DNA of 64,000 bases from Tetradesmus obliquus. Lineage: Eukaryota; Chlorophyta; Chlorophyceae; Sphaeropleales; Scenedesmaceae. This document shows, in pieces, positions 13,306 through 24,094 of this stretch (position 1 is the stretch's first letter; the number at the start of each line of letters is the position of its first letter). The stretch is from positions 1,646,501 to 1,710,500 of the forward strand of contig CP126192.1 in the NCBI GenBank assembly GCA_030272155.1. Direction: 5' to 3'. The notes under the pieces are model-generated. The model had not been told where the DNA came from and ran no database searches. It was given only the letters and a program-made list of their open reading frames with translations. Made by a program: the position numbers and the translations under genes.

Positions 13306-13599
13306 GGCCTCACCCAGCTCTGCCATGCCGGCGCAGCAGAGCAGCACGTCCACAGGGCCCAGCGCCGCCTCTGCTGCCTGCACCGCGTCAACCACCTGCA
13401 GCCGTTGATGCAGTTGTGGGTAAGACATAAAACCCAGCAACTTGTGGTGATTGATGCTGTTCAAGGCATGCAGCAGACTGTTTACCGCATGCACAGTGCT
13501 CACTGCGCAGCATGCTGCAGTACCTCTTACCTGCTTGTACTTAGTGACATCTGCTGAATGATAGTACACTAGCTGCGGCCCTTGCTGCTCATTGCTGTT

Positions 13600-13632
<33 letters not shown>

Positions 13633-13800
13633 CTGCTGTGGGTAGCTAGCCAACACTGCAAGCTCCGCTGCTTGGAGTTTGCTGAGTGTGCGGGCAACTA
13701 GGCTAACCCGTGCATTCTGTGATGCTAACTGCTTTGCTAGGGCTAGACCTAGGCCCTCTGAACCGCCAGTAATCAGGACGTGCTTGTTGGCAAAGGCCAT
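11230..13800 (-). CDS. KDSR: 3-ketodihydrosphingosine reductase (TSC10/KDSR-type SDR)
   Basis: Seven exons: 13800-13531, 13395-13314, 12934-12782, 12470-12397, 12239-12156, 11865-11815, 11511-11230. All phases close, giving 331 aa, the family's normal length. The enzyme reduces 3-ketosphinganine to dihydrosphingosine with NADPH, the second step of sphingoid-base synthesis, on the cytosolic face of the ER. Visible marks: the cofactor loop TGGSEGLG; ADVT; LLCCAGMAE in place of the NNAG motif; LNYMGS; the catalytic Ser region VFVASTLALMG; the catalytic pair in SAYAPSKFAVRG; and the family-specific AYPADINTPGY. The C-terminal half carries hydrophobic segments (LIGLLQSITAGLI) expected of the membrane-anchored end. 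Exon 1 has an extra poly-Q insert. A reverse TGTAA at 10701-10705, just before the UTP14 start, may serve as its poly-A signal. Chosen over a generic SDR because of the AYPADINTPG motif and the C-terminal alignment. Confidence 0.88.
13140..13290. repeat. Degenerate CTG-rich tandem repeat in KDSR intron 2
   Basis: Diverged copies of a unit around TGCCAGTGCTGCGCTGCTG (about 18-27 bases), running into a plain CTG run up to about 13303. It ends against the 3' edge of exon 2. Confidence 0.6.
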
Positions 13801-14689
13801 GTGCTGGTGCTGCCACTACTGCTGCTGTTGCTACTCCTGCTGCTGCTGTTGCTGGTCTTCTGTGGACGGTTGCTGCCGCTGCGGTACCACCTGACTGCAA
13901 ATGCCGACGCGAACAAATAAATCGTACTTGCAAAAGAAAACTAAGTGTTGTGGACTTGTGCCTGGTAGCGAAAATGAAGGATGAAAACAAGCATTCAATG
14001 GGGTTGTTCTCAGGCGAACTGACAGGGTTCTTTTGCCGTGCAAATCATGCCAGGACGCGACAGAACTAGTAAAATGCGAACGTCTTTCCATTAAGAGCAG
14101 GTCCTATTGATCAAGACGTCGTGGTTTCCTGGCACAGCATACACACCTCCTGCTGCCAGGTCTCACAGTGTACAGCAGACAGTGGTGGCACTGGAGTTCT
14201 CCACGTCTAGTAACTAGGGAAGATAACATTTGTGTTGTGGTATTTGATTAAAGTGTGGCGTCATGGACGAGAGGCGTGGAGTGGACATGGTTCGGCTGGA
14301 ACAGTGAGCAGCAGCATGCTTGCAGTTGCTGCTGCAAGGACAGCCGTGCCCTCATGTGCTTGCGAACAGCTGGACACCAGCAAATGCCAACTGTCACACT
14401 ACACAGCTGACAACGGTATTGCCCTACCATTGCACACGCATCAACACAGCAGCTGCGGCAAGTCACTCTTCAGCAGGTTGGGTCGGAACTGCTGCCAGCA
14501 AATGCTGCGCCGCTGAAACCTCACGCTTCCCCCACTGCAGCGCGCATAGCAAAACTCAAGTCCCTGTGTGCACTCAGTGGTTTACCGCCCTTTGCCTCCC
14601 TGCCGCTTTCCTCCTGCAACAACAGGCCTGAGGAGGTGTATGACGTGGAGGAGGTGCTGGGGCGTGATGCCGCCAGCGTGTTCCCCAGC
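13801..14689. promoter_or_regulatory. Divergent promoter region, KDSR / FAM192A-like
   Basis: 889 bases between the KDSR start (-) and the first FAM192A ATG (+). The two genes point away from each other, so both promoters must lie here. I see no convincing TATA box. From 14411 the FAM192A frame is open with an acceptor-like CAACAACAG ending at 14625, so part of this stretch may be a 5' exon. Confidence 0.4.
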
Positions 14690-16261
14690 ATGCACGCGCA
14701 GCTGGACCCCACGGAGCAGCTGAAAGCAGCAGTGGGGGCCAAGCGCTTCGTGACAGAGGCTGAGGTGAGATCAAAATGCTGCTGTTATGCTGTTTGAATG
14801 CATTGTGGGTGCAGCTGGAGCAGCTGAAAGCAGCAGTGGGGGCCAAGCGCTTTGTGACAGAGGCAGACATAAGATCATATTGCTGCTGTTTTTGTGCCGT
14901 ATGGCTGCAGTGTGTGTGCATCTTGCGCCCAGCGAGCAGCGCACAGCAGCAGCACGGTCGAAGCGCTTCGTGACGAAGGCAGAGATGAGGCAGGGGTGCT
15001 GCTGCTGTTTAAACTGTGTGGCTGCAGCGGGACTGGCAGCAAGTGCAGCTCGGTGTTGTTCCACCAGCAGCAGGGCAGCTTTGCGGATGTGCTGGCTAGC
15101 AACACGGCCGGCGCAGCAAGTGTGGTGGGGTGCGGCTACCTGTACCAGAGCAGGCTGACAGCCCGGCCAGCTGCTGCAGCTGCACTCTGTCCCTATTCTC
15201 AGACGTCAGCAATGTATTGCTTTTTGACTCACCAATTACATTTGAGCAGCCATGCGTATGCCATGCACAGGTTATTGTGCACCTGCCGGCTGCGGCTGCT
15301 GACTTGCACACATGTATACACTAGGTGCCTGCTGCTGTGCCTGCTGCCAACCCCCACTACACTGCTGCTGTGCCGTTCACGTCAACACAACCAACCTCAC
15401 ACCCCAATGCACTCGCAGCTGGAGGAGATCAAGAAGGCTCGCGGGCTCAACGTTGATGACGGCACTGCGTCAGCCGACAAGCCGCTGGCGGAGGTGCTGG
15501 CGGAGCGCAAGCAGGCCAAGCAGGACGCCTTCGATGCGCAGTGGAAGCAGATGAAGACAGGTGCGCAAGCGCACGCGTGTGTGTGGCTCGGCAGCAGCTG
15601 GTGCTGCTGCGACCTTTGCGCTGGCACGCTTGGCAAGAGCGTCGTCCAGCAGAGCAGCTGGTGTCTCTGAAATGGACGCACAGTGAATGCCATGCATGCA
15701 GCGCCACATTCTGACCTTGCAGTGCACTGTGTCTGCTGCAATGCCCCCATGCCCTGCCAAGCCAGGCATGGCTCCCTGCTGCCAACTTCATGCGCAAATA
15801 AGAGCTGCACAACAACTGCACTATGCTGCCGCATGTCTGCAGGAAAGAACCGCCCCCTGGACGCTGATGAGTTGGAGTTCTACGACAGCCTGGCGCAGCA
15901 GGAGGCTGAGGCGCACCGGCGCATACGGCAGGAGGAGGCCGAGGAGCTGGTTGCCTTCAGGGAGGCGGTGGCAGCAGCAGCAGCGGCAAAGGCGGCAGCA
16001 GCAGAAGCAACAGCAGCAGCAGATGCTGCTGAAGGCGGGCCTGATGAAGCAGCAGCGGCAGATGAGCAAGTAGGCAGTAGAGCAGTGCTAGGGCGCTCTG
16101 GCAGCGGGCCTGGCACGGCTAAGCCTGCTGTTGGCAGGCTGGGCATCAAGCCTGCGCTGCCTGTGCTAAAACCGATACTCAAAGTCAAGCCGAAAGGGGC
16201 AGCAGCTGCTACTGGGCAGCAAGGCAATGGCAGCAGCGGCGCTGGGCAGCCGGTACGGAAC

Positions 16262-16293
<32 letters not shown>

Positions 16294-16438
16294 GGGGTCG
16301 AGCCCAAGCAGCAAAAGGCAGCGGCTAGAAGATGCAGCAGGGCAGCAGCAGCAGCAGCAGCAGCAGCAGGATGCTGGTGCTGGGCTAGCGGGCTTGTTAG
16401 GCGGGTATGGCAGCGGCTCTGATGACTCAGACGGCTGA
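14690..16438 (+). CDS. FAM192A/Fyv6-like protein (NIP30 domain)
   Basis: Three exons: 14690-14764, 15419-15560, 15843-16438, phases closing, 270 aa. The N-terminal domain matches the FAM192A/Fyv6 family: AKRFVTEAELEEIKKARG, then PLAEVLAERKQAKQDAF, then LDADELEFYDSLAQQE, a basic and acidic coiled segment. The very C-terminus, GGYGSGSDDSDG, matches the acidic Ser/Asp tail conserved in the family; in human PIP30 the acidic tail region binds the proteasome activator PSME3, and yeast Fyv6 acts at the second splicing step. The middle is low complexity (poly-A and poly-Q) with basic nuclear-type patches (PSSKRQRL). The start is the first in-frame Met before the conserved block. The frame stays open upstream (PEEVYDVEEVLG), so a longer protein with another 5' exon is possible. 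The first intron holds two decayed copies of the exon 1 end. Confidence 0.82.
14818..15010 (+). pseudogene. Two relict copies of the FAM192A exon 1 end
   Basis: The exon 1 end and donor flank (14714-14788) recur at 14818-14890, nearly identical over the coding part, and more diverged at about 14957-15010. The true donor is GAG|GTGAGATC. In copy 2 the same place reads GACATAAGATC and in copy 3 GAGATGAGG, so both donors have lost GT. The copies therefore stay intronic. Confidence 0.8.
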
Positions 16439-16563
16439 CGCACCCTTGCTGCTGCTTGGCTGTGCAGCGAGACTTTGTAGCATTCATAGTCTTGTATTGC
16501 GCATGCCTCCTCGCTTTTCCAGTCGCTATATGCCATGTTTGACAGAGGGATGTTCTCAGCACT

Positions 16564-16603
16564 TGTAATGGCGCTGTGTGTTCAGTCTGCACGCACGGTT
16601 ACA
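16564..16603. terminator. Facing poly-A signals of convergent genes
   Basis: TGTAA on + at 16564-16568 lies 126 bases past the FAM192A-like stop. TGTAA on - (TTACA at 16599-16603) lies 163 bases past the stop of the helical-repeat gene. Each signal lies within the reach of the other transcript, so the 3' ends probably overlap by a few tens of bases. Confidence 0.5.
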
Positions 16604-16765
16604 CACAACAGGCCAGACTGCTGCCCGGTGGCTATCGACGTACCAGCTGCTCAGGCTCATGACCAACAATATGCAAGGGTGACACAAAGATCGTGTGTAT
16701 GACATGTGGACACTGCTGGCGCTTGAAAACCCCCACATGTTTCACTGGTGACAGTCAGCAGGGCA

Positions 16766-19700
16766 TCACAACACGCGTGTCAGCCGCACCTTTGCGGGCT
16801 CAACCCCTGCCTCTTCCGACGCATATGCTGCCCAGCCCATCAGCACATCCACACCGTCAAACAGCTGCAGCAGCTCACCCACATCAGCTGCCTTCAAACC
16901 CTTTGCACCCCGCAGGACAGCCAGTGCCCCCACCACAGCGTCCCTGCCAGGCCTGCTGCCAAGCACACGCGCAAAATCCAAGCAGCCACGCACAAGTGCT
17001 GTGTCAAGCTGCTGCGCCCCTCCCAGTCTGCACAGCTGCTGCACTGCCTCTACGTTGCCCTGCTGCATGGCACGCAGCAGCAGCCCCACAAGCTGCACCC
17101 CAGTCACCTGCTGTGCAGCAGGCAGCCTGCATACTGCTGCAAACACCTCAACATGCGCAGCAGTGCAGCCTGGCGGGGGCGGCTGCTGCTGCTGCTATGC
17201 ATGACAGCGCACTTTCTGCTGCTGTTGTGTATGCCCCAGCGAGCCAGTCCAGCTGCTGACACAGGCAGCATGCACAGCTGCAAGCAGCAGGTCAACCTTG
17301 ACATGGTCATTCACATGTACTACATACTCGGATTTGGCCAGCAGTGCAACCCATGCCTGCTGCTGCTGCGCTGCTGGCAGCTGCTCCAAGGCAGCTTCCA
17401 GCAGGCTATGCACCTCCCACACCTCCTCCCACTCTTCATTGCTCAGATCATCTGTACAGCATGCTGCTGTTCCCCCTGGATGCAGCATGGCATGTGCGCT
17501 ACTGCTGGGGAACTGCCCTGCCAGCATCTCCTGCAGCACTGGCAGTGCAGCTGCATCCAGCTCCTGCAGCTGCTGCTTGTTATCTATCTTGTCCGCCGCT
17601 GGCTGTGTCTGCTGCTGCTGCTGCTGCCGCCGCGGCGCTTGTACGCTGAATGGGCTGATGCTCAGCACAGCACCGCTGCTGCATGCCCTTTGCAGCCCTT
17701 TCAGCCTCCTACTCTCCTCCAACACCAGCCGCCTTAGATCTGGCACATGCACAGCCTCCGGCAGCTGCAACAGGCCCTCCACAGCATCGTGCCTGTTAAT
17801 GCGCACTGCAAGGCGCAGCAGGCGGGGCAGCTCCGCGCACTGATCCAGCTGCTGTCTCTCCCCTAGCGCCCACTGCTTCTTGCACAAAGAAGCAGCCAGG
17901 CTGCTCCTGCGAAGCTGCAGCGCGGCCAGCAGCAGCCTGTACTTGCTCACAAAGACTCCGTTGCCGTCTAACACATCAATGACCCGATGCAGCTGCTGCC
18001 TGTCGTTGCTCCTGACCAGGCCGAAAAGCACCCTTGACGTGTATTCCCAACCAACGTCAGAAAGGGTCACCTGCGCAGCCGCTACTTCTGCCATGCTGCT
18101 GTTTCTGAGCTGTAGAGCTGTCTCCAGCAGCTGCAGGTGTGAGTCCTGCTCAACCCCTGCCACGCACGGTAGGTGCTTCAGCAGCACCGCCAGCGCCCTG
18201 GCGTTGCCCAGCTGCGCTGCCACCAGCAGCAGCTCTTCCACATGTTCACGGAGCAGCTCCTCTGCTGCTTCATGCAGGCACAGCACCTTGATCACTGCTC
18301 CCGCGCCTGGCGTGCCTGGTGATGGGTCCTGTGAGGCTGCAGAGCTCACTGGGATACACGGGCCGGCATGGCACCACATGCCCTGCATGCCATCGCCAGC
18401 AAACGTAGCTTCCAAGACTGCTGCACGCAACAGCTCATACATGTGCTGCGGCTGCAGCTGATGCAACAACTCACTGAGTGCCTCGCCGCCCAGCACTTCC
18501 CGCCAACATCCGCTGCGCACTGCTGCCAGTGCAACAGTCAGCGCCTGCGCGCTGCTGAGCTGCTCAATGACTAGCAGATCCTGTAGCAGCCAGGTGCTCA
18601 GCAGCTGCCGCCGTGTCACTGCTTCCAGCAGCAGGCTGGCCAGCTGCTGCGCTGTCATGTCTGCTACTGCTGGCAACGGATATAGAAGCTCCAGCTGCTG
18701 TTGGCGCGCTGGGTGGAGGTTGATGCTGCTGGTGCAGATTGCGTGATGCAGCAGGGCAGCGACTGTGCTGCTCTGCAGCTGCTGGAGGGCTGGCATCTTC
18801 AGCAGCTGTCCAATCAGCCTGCTGTGCTGCCTGGCCACTGGCAGCAGCAGCAGCTCATCCAGCAGCTGCGGGCTGACCTGCTGCAGCTGCGCTGAACGAT
18901 TTGCCAGGAGCTGCTCCTTTTCGGCCTGTTTCCATTGCAGAATCCATCGCAGGATTGATGCTGCGTCATATTGCTGAGTCCTCGCCTGGTCATCCAGCAG
19001 TGACATCCTATACAACAAGAGAGCATCCTGTAGGGGCCCAGCTGCACGCTGGCAGAGCTGGCTGTCACTGCATCCTGTAGGGGCCCAGCTGCACGCTGGC
19101 AGAGCTGGCTGTCACTGCATCCTGTAGGGGCCCAGCTGCACGCTCGCAGAGCTGGCTGTCACTGCATCCTGTAGCGGCCCAGCTGCACGCTCGCAGAGCG
19201 CGCTGTCACTGCATCCTGTAGGGGCCCAGCTGCACGCTCGCAGAGCTGGCTGTCACTGCATCCTGTAGGGGCCCAGCTGCACGCTCGCAGAGCTGGCTGT
19301 CACTGCATCCTGTAGGGGCCCAGCTGCACGCTCGCAGAGCTGGCTGTCACTGCAGACCAGGTACTCCGCAATTGCTGTGGCTGCTGCTGCATCCCGCTGG
19401 TTCACTGCTATGCGCAGCAGGTCTGGCATGTGTGAGGGGTGCATGAAGTACATGTGCCAGGGCACGCCCACACCCTGCACACACCACAGAGAGCATCCTC
19501 AGTCAGGCAGAGTGAGCATTCCTGTGCACTATTGACATCAGTTGTTTGCAGATGCTTTTTGAAGCACAGCAAGGTCTGACAGCGCAAGTTGGCTCACAGC
19601 AAAGGCTGGCAGGGTCTGCAGCAATGACAGCCAGCCACGCACCGGGCCATCAACCTTGAACAGATCCAGCAATCTCAGCCAGGGATCCTGGCGGTCGGCG

Positions 19701-20215
19701 CTGTATGCTGCTGCTCTTGCTGTTGATTCATAAAGTGTGCCTGCCGGGCTGCGTAGCTGTGCTGCAAGGGTGGCTGTCAATGGTGGCAACTGCAGCCGTG
19801 CACACAGCCATGCCTCTGCGCCTGGCTGCTGCTTGAGCGCAGCTGCCTTCACAGCAGCGTCGGTAGGACGTACACCAGCTGCTGTCAGCATGCACGCTGC
19901 TGCCCATGGCACATTGGGCAAAGCCACCACAGCAGCAGATTGTGCTGCCTCTTTCCCAGCTACGCCGCACAGCCACTTGATGCTGCTCATGTGCTGCTGG
20001 TGCAGAGGCGATGCTGGTATTGCTGCTGCCTGCCGCAACAAGGGCAGCAGCAGTGCCTGCAGCTGGTGGGTGCAGTGTGCAGCACATATTGCTCTGCAAC
20101 GCTTGTTTACTGCACTCAGTTCAGCCAAGGTGTACACCGAGTGGACATGGGCCACAACTAGGTCGAGCACAGCTAAGGAGGTGTCTTCCTGCTGCTGTAA
20201 GCTCAGGCGCACCAT
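16766..20215 (-). CDS. Unknown Leu-rich helical-repeat protein, F-box-like start
   Basis: Exon 1 is 20215-19598, ending at a strong donor (GCT|GTGAGC). Exon 2 starts at 19474 and runs into a 47-bp minisatellite (19024-19352). After the array the frame continues (ALLLYRMSLLDDQ) through 17198, where an in-frame TAG (17195-17197) precedes another open 143-codon stretch to the stop at 16766. A short intron of about 81 bases (GT...TAG) would remove that TAG in frame. The N-terminus (LDLVVAHVHSVYTLAELSAVNKRCRAIC) resembles an F-box helix pattern, weakly. The rest is Leu/Ala/Gln helices suggesting ankyrin- or HEAT-like stacking, without a clear consensus. Removing six repeat units leaves one continuous frame, so the gene was intact before the array grew. 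Function unknown. It could be a functional spliced gene or a recently damaged one. Confidence 0.6.
19024..19352. repeat. Minisatellite, 7 x 47 bp, inside coding sequence
   Basis: Seven head-to-tail copies of a 47-base unit beginning CATCCTGTAGGGGCCCAGCT on +, starting at 19024, 19071, 19118, 19165, 19212, 19259 and 19306. The copies differ at only a few positions. On the minus strand the unit encodes part of the host protein (SDSQLCERAAGPLQDA). As 47 is not a multiple of 3, successive copies are read in different frames, and the third frame meets TGA at 19253-19255. Six extra units add 282 bases (94 codons), so net phase is kept. Each unit also contains GT and AG dinucleotides that could act as splice sites. 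Confidence 0.95.
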
Positions 20216-20961
20216 TGTCAGCTGCTACTGGTTTAAACCTTGAAATCGTCCTAATCGTCCATCGTCGTTGTGATCCGGCAATATGAGCTGGCTGTCCGCG
20301 TGCCTCGCTACGACACTGTCATGTTCGGATTTGAAAGCAGATCTGACAGCGGCAGGCGGGACATGTGCCAAACCATCGCGTCTGACAGTAGATCTGTCTT
20401 CAGCACTCATTCCGTACACAAGAGCACCAGTTGTACAGTGAGAGGAGTCTGAGCACTCCATCCAGCTGTCCAACTTGCCATTTGTAAGGCGCCTTGGTAA
20501 ACTGGAGCTGCGATGCTCAAGTGAAGAAAAGCTGCGACTGATAAGGGACAAGGCTACTATTATATGAAAAGTGCCAGTTACAAACTTCATATGCATACAC
20601 AAAGGCTACGTGCATAAGAACCTGCTTGGAGAAGTGTGCAGTCAGTGCTTGTGGCATGCGCATGTCGCATGGGCCATGCAACGCTCAGCACTACCTGCTC
20701 CATGGCCAGACTGCACAGCACATCCAGAGCTGACAAACTCTTGCGCTGCAACCAGCTGTTTTGAGGGAGGCGGCCACAATTTGCTCTTGGCGTCTGTTCA
20801 GTATACGGCGCCTGGTCAGCACCTGTACCCATGTTGCACCGCTGCGCTGCCGCTATCATAACATGATGTGGCCACCACATGTGTACACCTGCAGAGCCTA
20901 GCCGGAAGGCCAGACCCAGCCGCTGTGACTGAGGGCCCACAAGTGCTGCAACATACGCTTA
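20216..20961. other. Intergenic, minus-strand tandem genes
   Basis: About 750 bases between the helical-repeat gene start (20215) and the stop of the glycosylase gene (20962), both on the minus strand. A reverse TGTAA (TTACA at 20578-20582) lies 380 bases past the glycosylase stop and is its likely poly-A signal. The rest should carry the promoter of the helical-repeat gene. No other gene seen. Confidence 0.5.
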
Positions 20962-23256
20962 TTACGTCGCCGGCCGCTGCTGCTCCTGCTGCTGTGGGAA
21001 GCCAGCTTCGCCCGCAGCTGCAGCTGCAGCCCATCGCAGCCGCCTGCGGGTCATCACGCCACCCGCAGCACCAGCTGCCAGCGGCGCTGCACCATCAGGC
21101 CCGGCTGGCCCAGTACTTGCTGCTGCTGCTGCTGCTGGGTAGCCACTGCTGGAACCAGTCCTGTCTGGCGCCAGCTTTTCTGGAGTGATGGGCTGGCTCA
21201 CATCTGCATAAACCTGCTGCTCTGGCTGCTGCTGCTGCTGCAGCTGCTGGCTTGCTTTGCTGGCCACCACACCCACAGCACCAGCAATCGTGCCAGCAGC
21301 CACAGCAGGCGCAAACACATTCACCCCAACATCTGCAACAGCAGCTACAGCAGCACCAAGTGGGCTGGCCAGTGCCCCCGCCTTCCGCGCCTTCTTTGGT
21401 GCCGCCCTGCCGGCTTTCTTAGCTGCGGCTGCTGAGGCGCTGCCGGCTGGCCGCTTTGCAGCTGGCAGCGGCAGGCGCCACATGTAGTAGCAGCCCAGCG
21501 ACCTGAAGGGCCGCCAGTGCTGCGTGAGCTGCTGCATCTCTGCAGCGCTGGGCTGGTGCGGCAGCCCGTTGAGGTGCGCTAGGCCCTGCAAGCGCAGCAG
21601 CAGCCAGTCGGGATCGCTGTGTTGATTTGTGTGACGATGGTTGGTGGTGTGACGCCTAAATAAGGCGAGGCTGCTGGCCGAGAGTGGCAGCGCAGAGGCG
21701 GCATGCCTACACTTGGTCTGCGCCTCAAAAGCACTACAATGTTTGTGCTTTGTGGGTGGTGCCTTTGGGCCTGTTCTGGTGCGGGGACGATAAACATGCA
21801 GCCAGCAGAACGGCCTCAACCATCACATGCAAGCTGGCTCAAGGTGCTAGGTTCCTGTGCAGGGTGCTGCTGGCCTCATCAGCCCCACCTTGCGCACAGC
21901 CAGGTCCCCCACAGGCAGCACGTCAGGCCGGCCCAGGTGGAACATGGCAAACATGTCCACGGTCCAGGGGCCCACGCCGCGCACAGCAGTCAGCGCTGAC
22001 AGCAGCTCGTCATCAGAGGCACCTGACAGGCAGGCGCAGGGGGAGGAGGCAGGATCAGCAGCAGAATCAGGGCTGGCATGACTGACGCTGCAATCAAAGC
22101 CACTGCATCATGCTGCGCAACTCATTGTGAACAGAGGTGAGCTGTGAGCAGTGCACAGGGACCAGCTTTGGGCAAGAGACGCACGAGGTGCCTGCCACTG
22201 AGGACGTACTGCTACACCTGCTTGTTCTACTGCCGACCATACCCAACCCTCTTGCAACAGCAGCGCCGCACCTGTCAGCAGCTCGTCGCTGAGCCGTCCG
22301 TCTGCAAAGTGTGCGGCCAGCTCCTGCAGGTAGCTGGCCTTGCGCTCCGACAGCCCGCAGCCGCGCAGCGCAGGCTGCGGCGCCGCCAGCACAGCAGCGG
22401 GCGTGAGCGCGGTCTCATCAGGCACCTGATGCAGCGCGGAGTGTGTCGGTGGCACGCGGTTGGGTGAGGCAGGTGGTGCACCTAGCGCGGATGAACACTG
22501 CAGAAGGAACGCCAGGCTGCAGGGCTCATGCAGCCACCGTGGCCAGCACACCAGTCACAGCTAGACACAGCTGCTGCAGCAGTACACAGCTCAAGACACA
22601 AGACAAGACACAGCTGCTGCCGCAGTACTCAGCTCAAAGGAGGCTTCTACCATTCCAGACGCATGCAACACGCGAGCTGTTGAGGAGAAGGCTTACCCAC
22701 CCCACACACAGCCAGGAACCGGCTGTAGATGGCAGCTGCTGCGCTGCCTGCCAGCTGCTGGTACAGGATGGACTTGGCCAGGCTCACAAAGCAAGATGAT
22801 GACTTGGACAGCAGCCGCTCTGGAGGGCCATGCTGCGCTATGAGAGGCGCAAGCCCTGCAGCATCATGCATGGCATGTGGCGCAGCACTGTTGGATGTGT
22901 AACTGCATGCGGCTGCAGAGTAAGCTTAGCTGGTTGTATCACACAGTGCAGAATAGCCTCACCATGGCTTTATAGCACAACTTGTAAGGCAGCAAATCCA
23001 TGAAGTACCAGGTAGTCTCAGTGCTTACTTGAATGCATGCATGGCAGCGATGGACCACAGCGGCAGCAGCAGCACAGCCTGACTTACTTGGATCTGCTGC
23101 TGCTAATTGCTCCGTGGCTGTTCTGATGATTTCTACCGTAGAAAAGGCTGACACATTTGTCAAAGCCATGCTTGCCGTGGCGAGCCTGCGTCGCTGTTCT
23201 GAAATTCTGGAACAGGTTCGCTTTGCTGTGACCTTGAGCAGACAAAGCGGCGACAA
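20962..23256 (-). CDS. DNA-3-methyladenine glycosylase II (HhH-GPD, plant type)
   Basis: Five exons: 23256-23088, 22855-22701, 22425-22272, 22022-21889, 21585-20962. Phases close, 411 aa. The enzyme removes alkylated bases to begin base-excision repair. Family features in order: [22 protein letters not shown] (the DPRL crosses an intron); the core helix [37 protein letters not shown]; the helix-hairpin-helix [15 protein letters not shown]; the catalytic Asp loop [10 protein letters not shown]; and the closing [15 protein letters not shown]. Beyond the catalytic core is an unusual tail of about 170 residues with a basic, nuclear-type patch ([15 protein letters not shown]) and low-complexity Ala and Gln. 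The first Met (23256) gives an Arg/Ser-rich start that could be an organelle-targeting peptide. A second Met at 23169 would remove it, allowing dual targeting. Confidence 0.9.
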
Positions 23257-23931
23257 TGCAGCTTCAGCTGATCAAAAATCGTGACATACACGTTTTGTAG
23301 CACGTTTGTTCCTTTTTTACACGCGATCCGGTAAGCAGAGCTGTGCCACTGTACAAGCAGGCTCTCAGTTTCAAGCTCAGGTCCAAAACGTCACACACAA
23401 CTTCCTGCCCACTGGTTACATTCACCCCTGCAAGGTCTAAAGATCCGACCCGATACGACAGCTGCTAATGGGCTGACACATGGAGCCAGCCACTATGCTG
23501 CTCAATCACCTCAGCGTGTTACGACAAAACCCTAGCAAGTGTCATCACCCGCATGTCAGGCCAGCACCCTGGCAGCCTGCCAGCATACCGCTGTAAGGAT
23601 GGAACAAGAAATGCCTTGTCCGATGTAGCCAACCAGCACGCGCTGTTGGGCCAGTCTGTGCAAAACACTGCCCACACAACCATACACCACTGTGCACCAT
23701 CCTGCTGTATACACTTCTCCTATGTGCAGAGCCTGCGCTACCATCACCTATATATGTGCAAAAGCTATCCTGTCGCCTACTTGCCTACAACATCTCTGCC
23801 CCACATCACCCTGACTCTGCTCAGCATCTGCACACATGACGACAAAGCCAGCGGCAGCCGCGGTCCCATGCAGACAACATCTGCGTGCCCTTGCCTACGG
23901 CTGCTGCTGCAGCAGACACCTGCCTGCCCCC
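23257..23931. other. Intergenic, promoter side of glycosylase and 3' side of coiled-coil gene
   Basis: 675 bases. A reverse TGTAA (TTACA at 23416-23420) lies about 510 bases past the stop of the coiled-coil gene. The part near 23257 should hold the glycosylase promoter. Nothing else is recognisable. Confidence 0.45.
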
Positions 23932-24054
23932 TCAGCCTTTCCAGGGCTTGACCTGCTGCTGCTGGCCTGCTGCCCTGCCGCGCTTTGCTGCTGCCCCGGA
24001 CTGCACCTCATCCTCCTCTGCGATGGGGTTGAGCCCCGCGCCGTTGGCGGCCTG

Positions 24055-24094
<40 letters not shown>

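Noticed and set aside
17195-17197. TAG read as an amino acid (alternative code)
   Set aside because: At least one other gene here ends at TAG exactly where the family ends (KDSR at 11230-11232), so the standard code is simplest.
19024-19352. Regular array that might be taken for a CRISPR
   Set aside because: The units are directly adjacent with no spacers, and the sequence is coding in an intron-rich nuclear gene.
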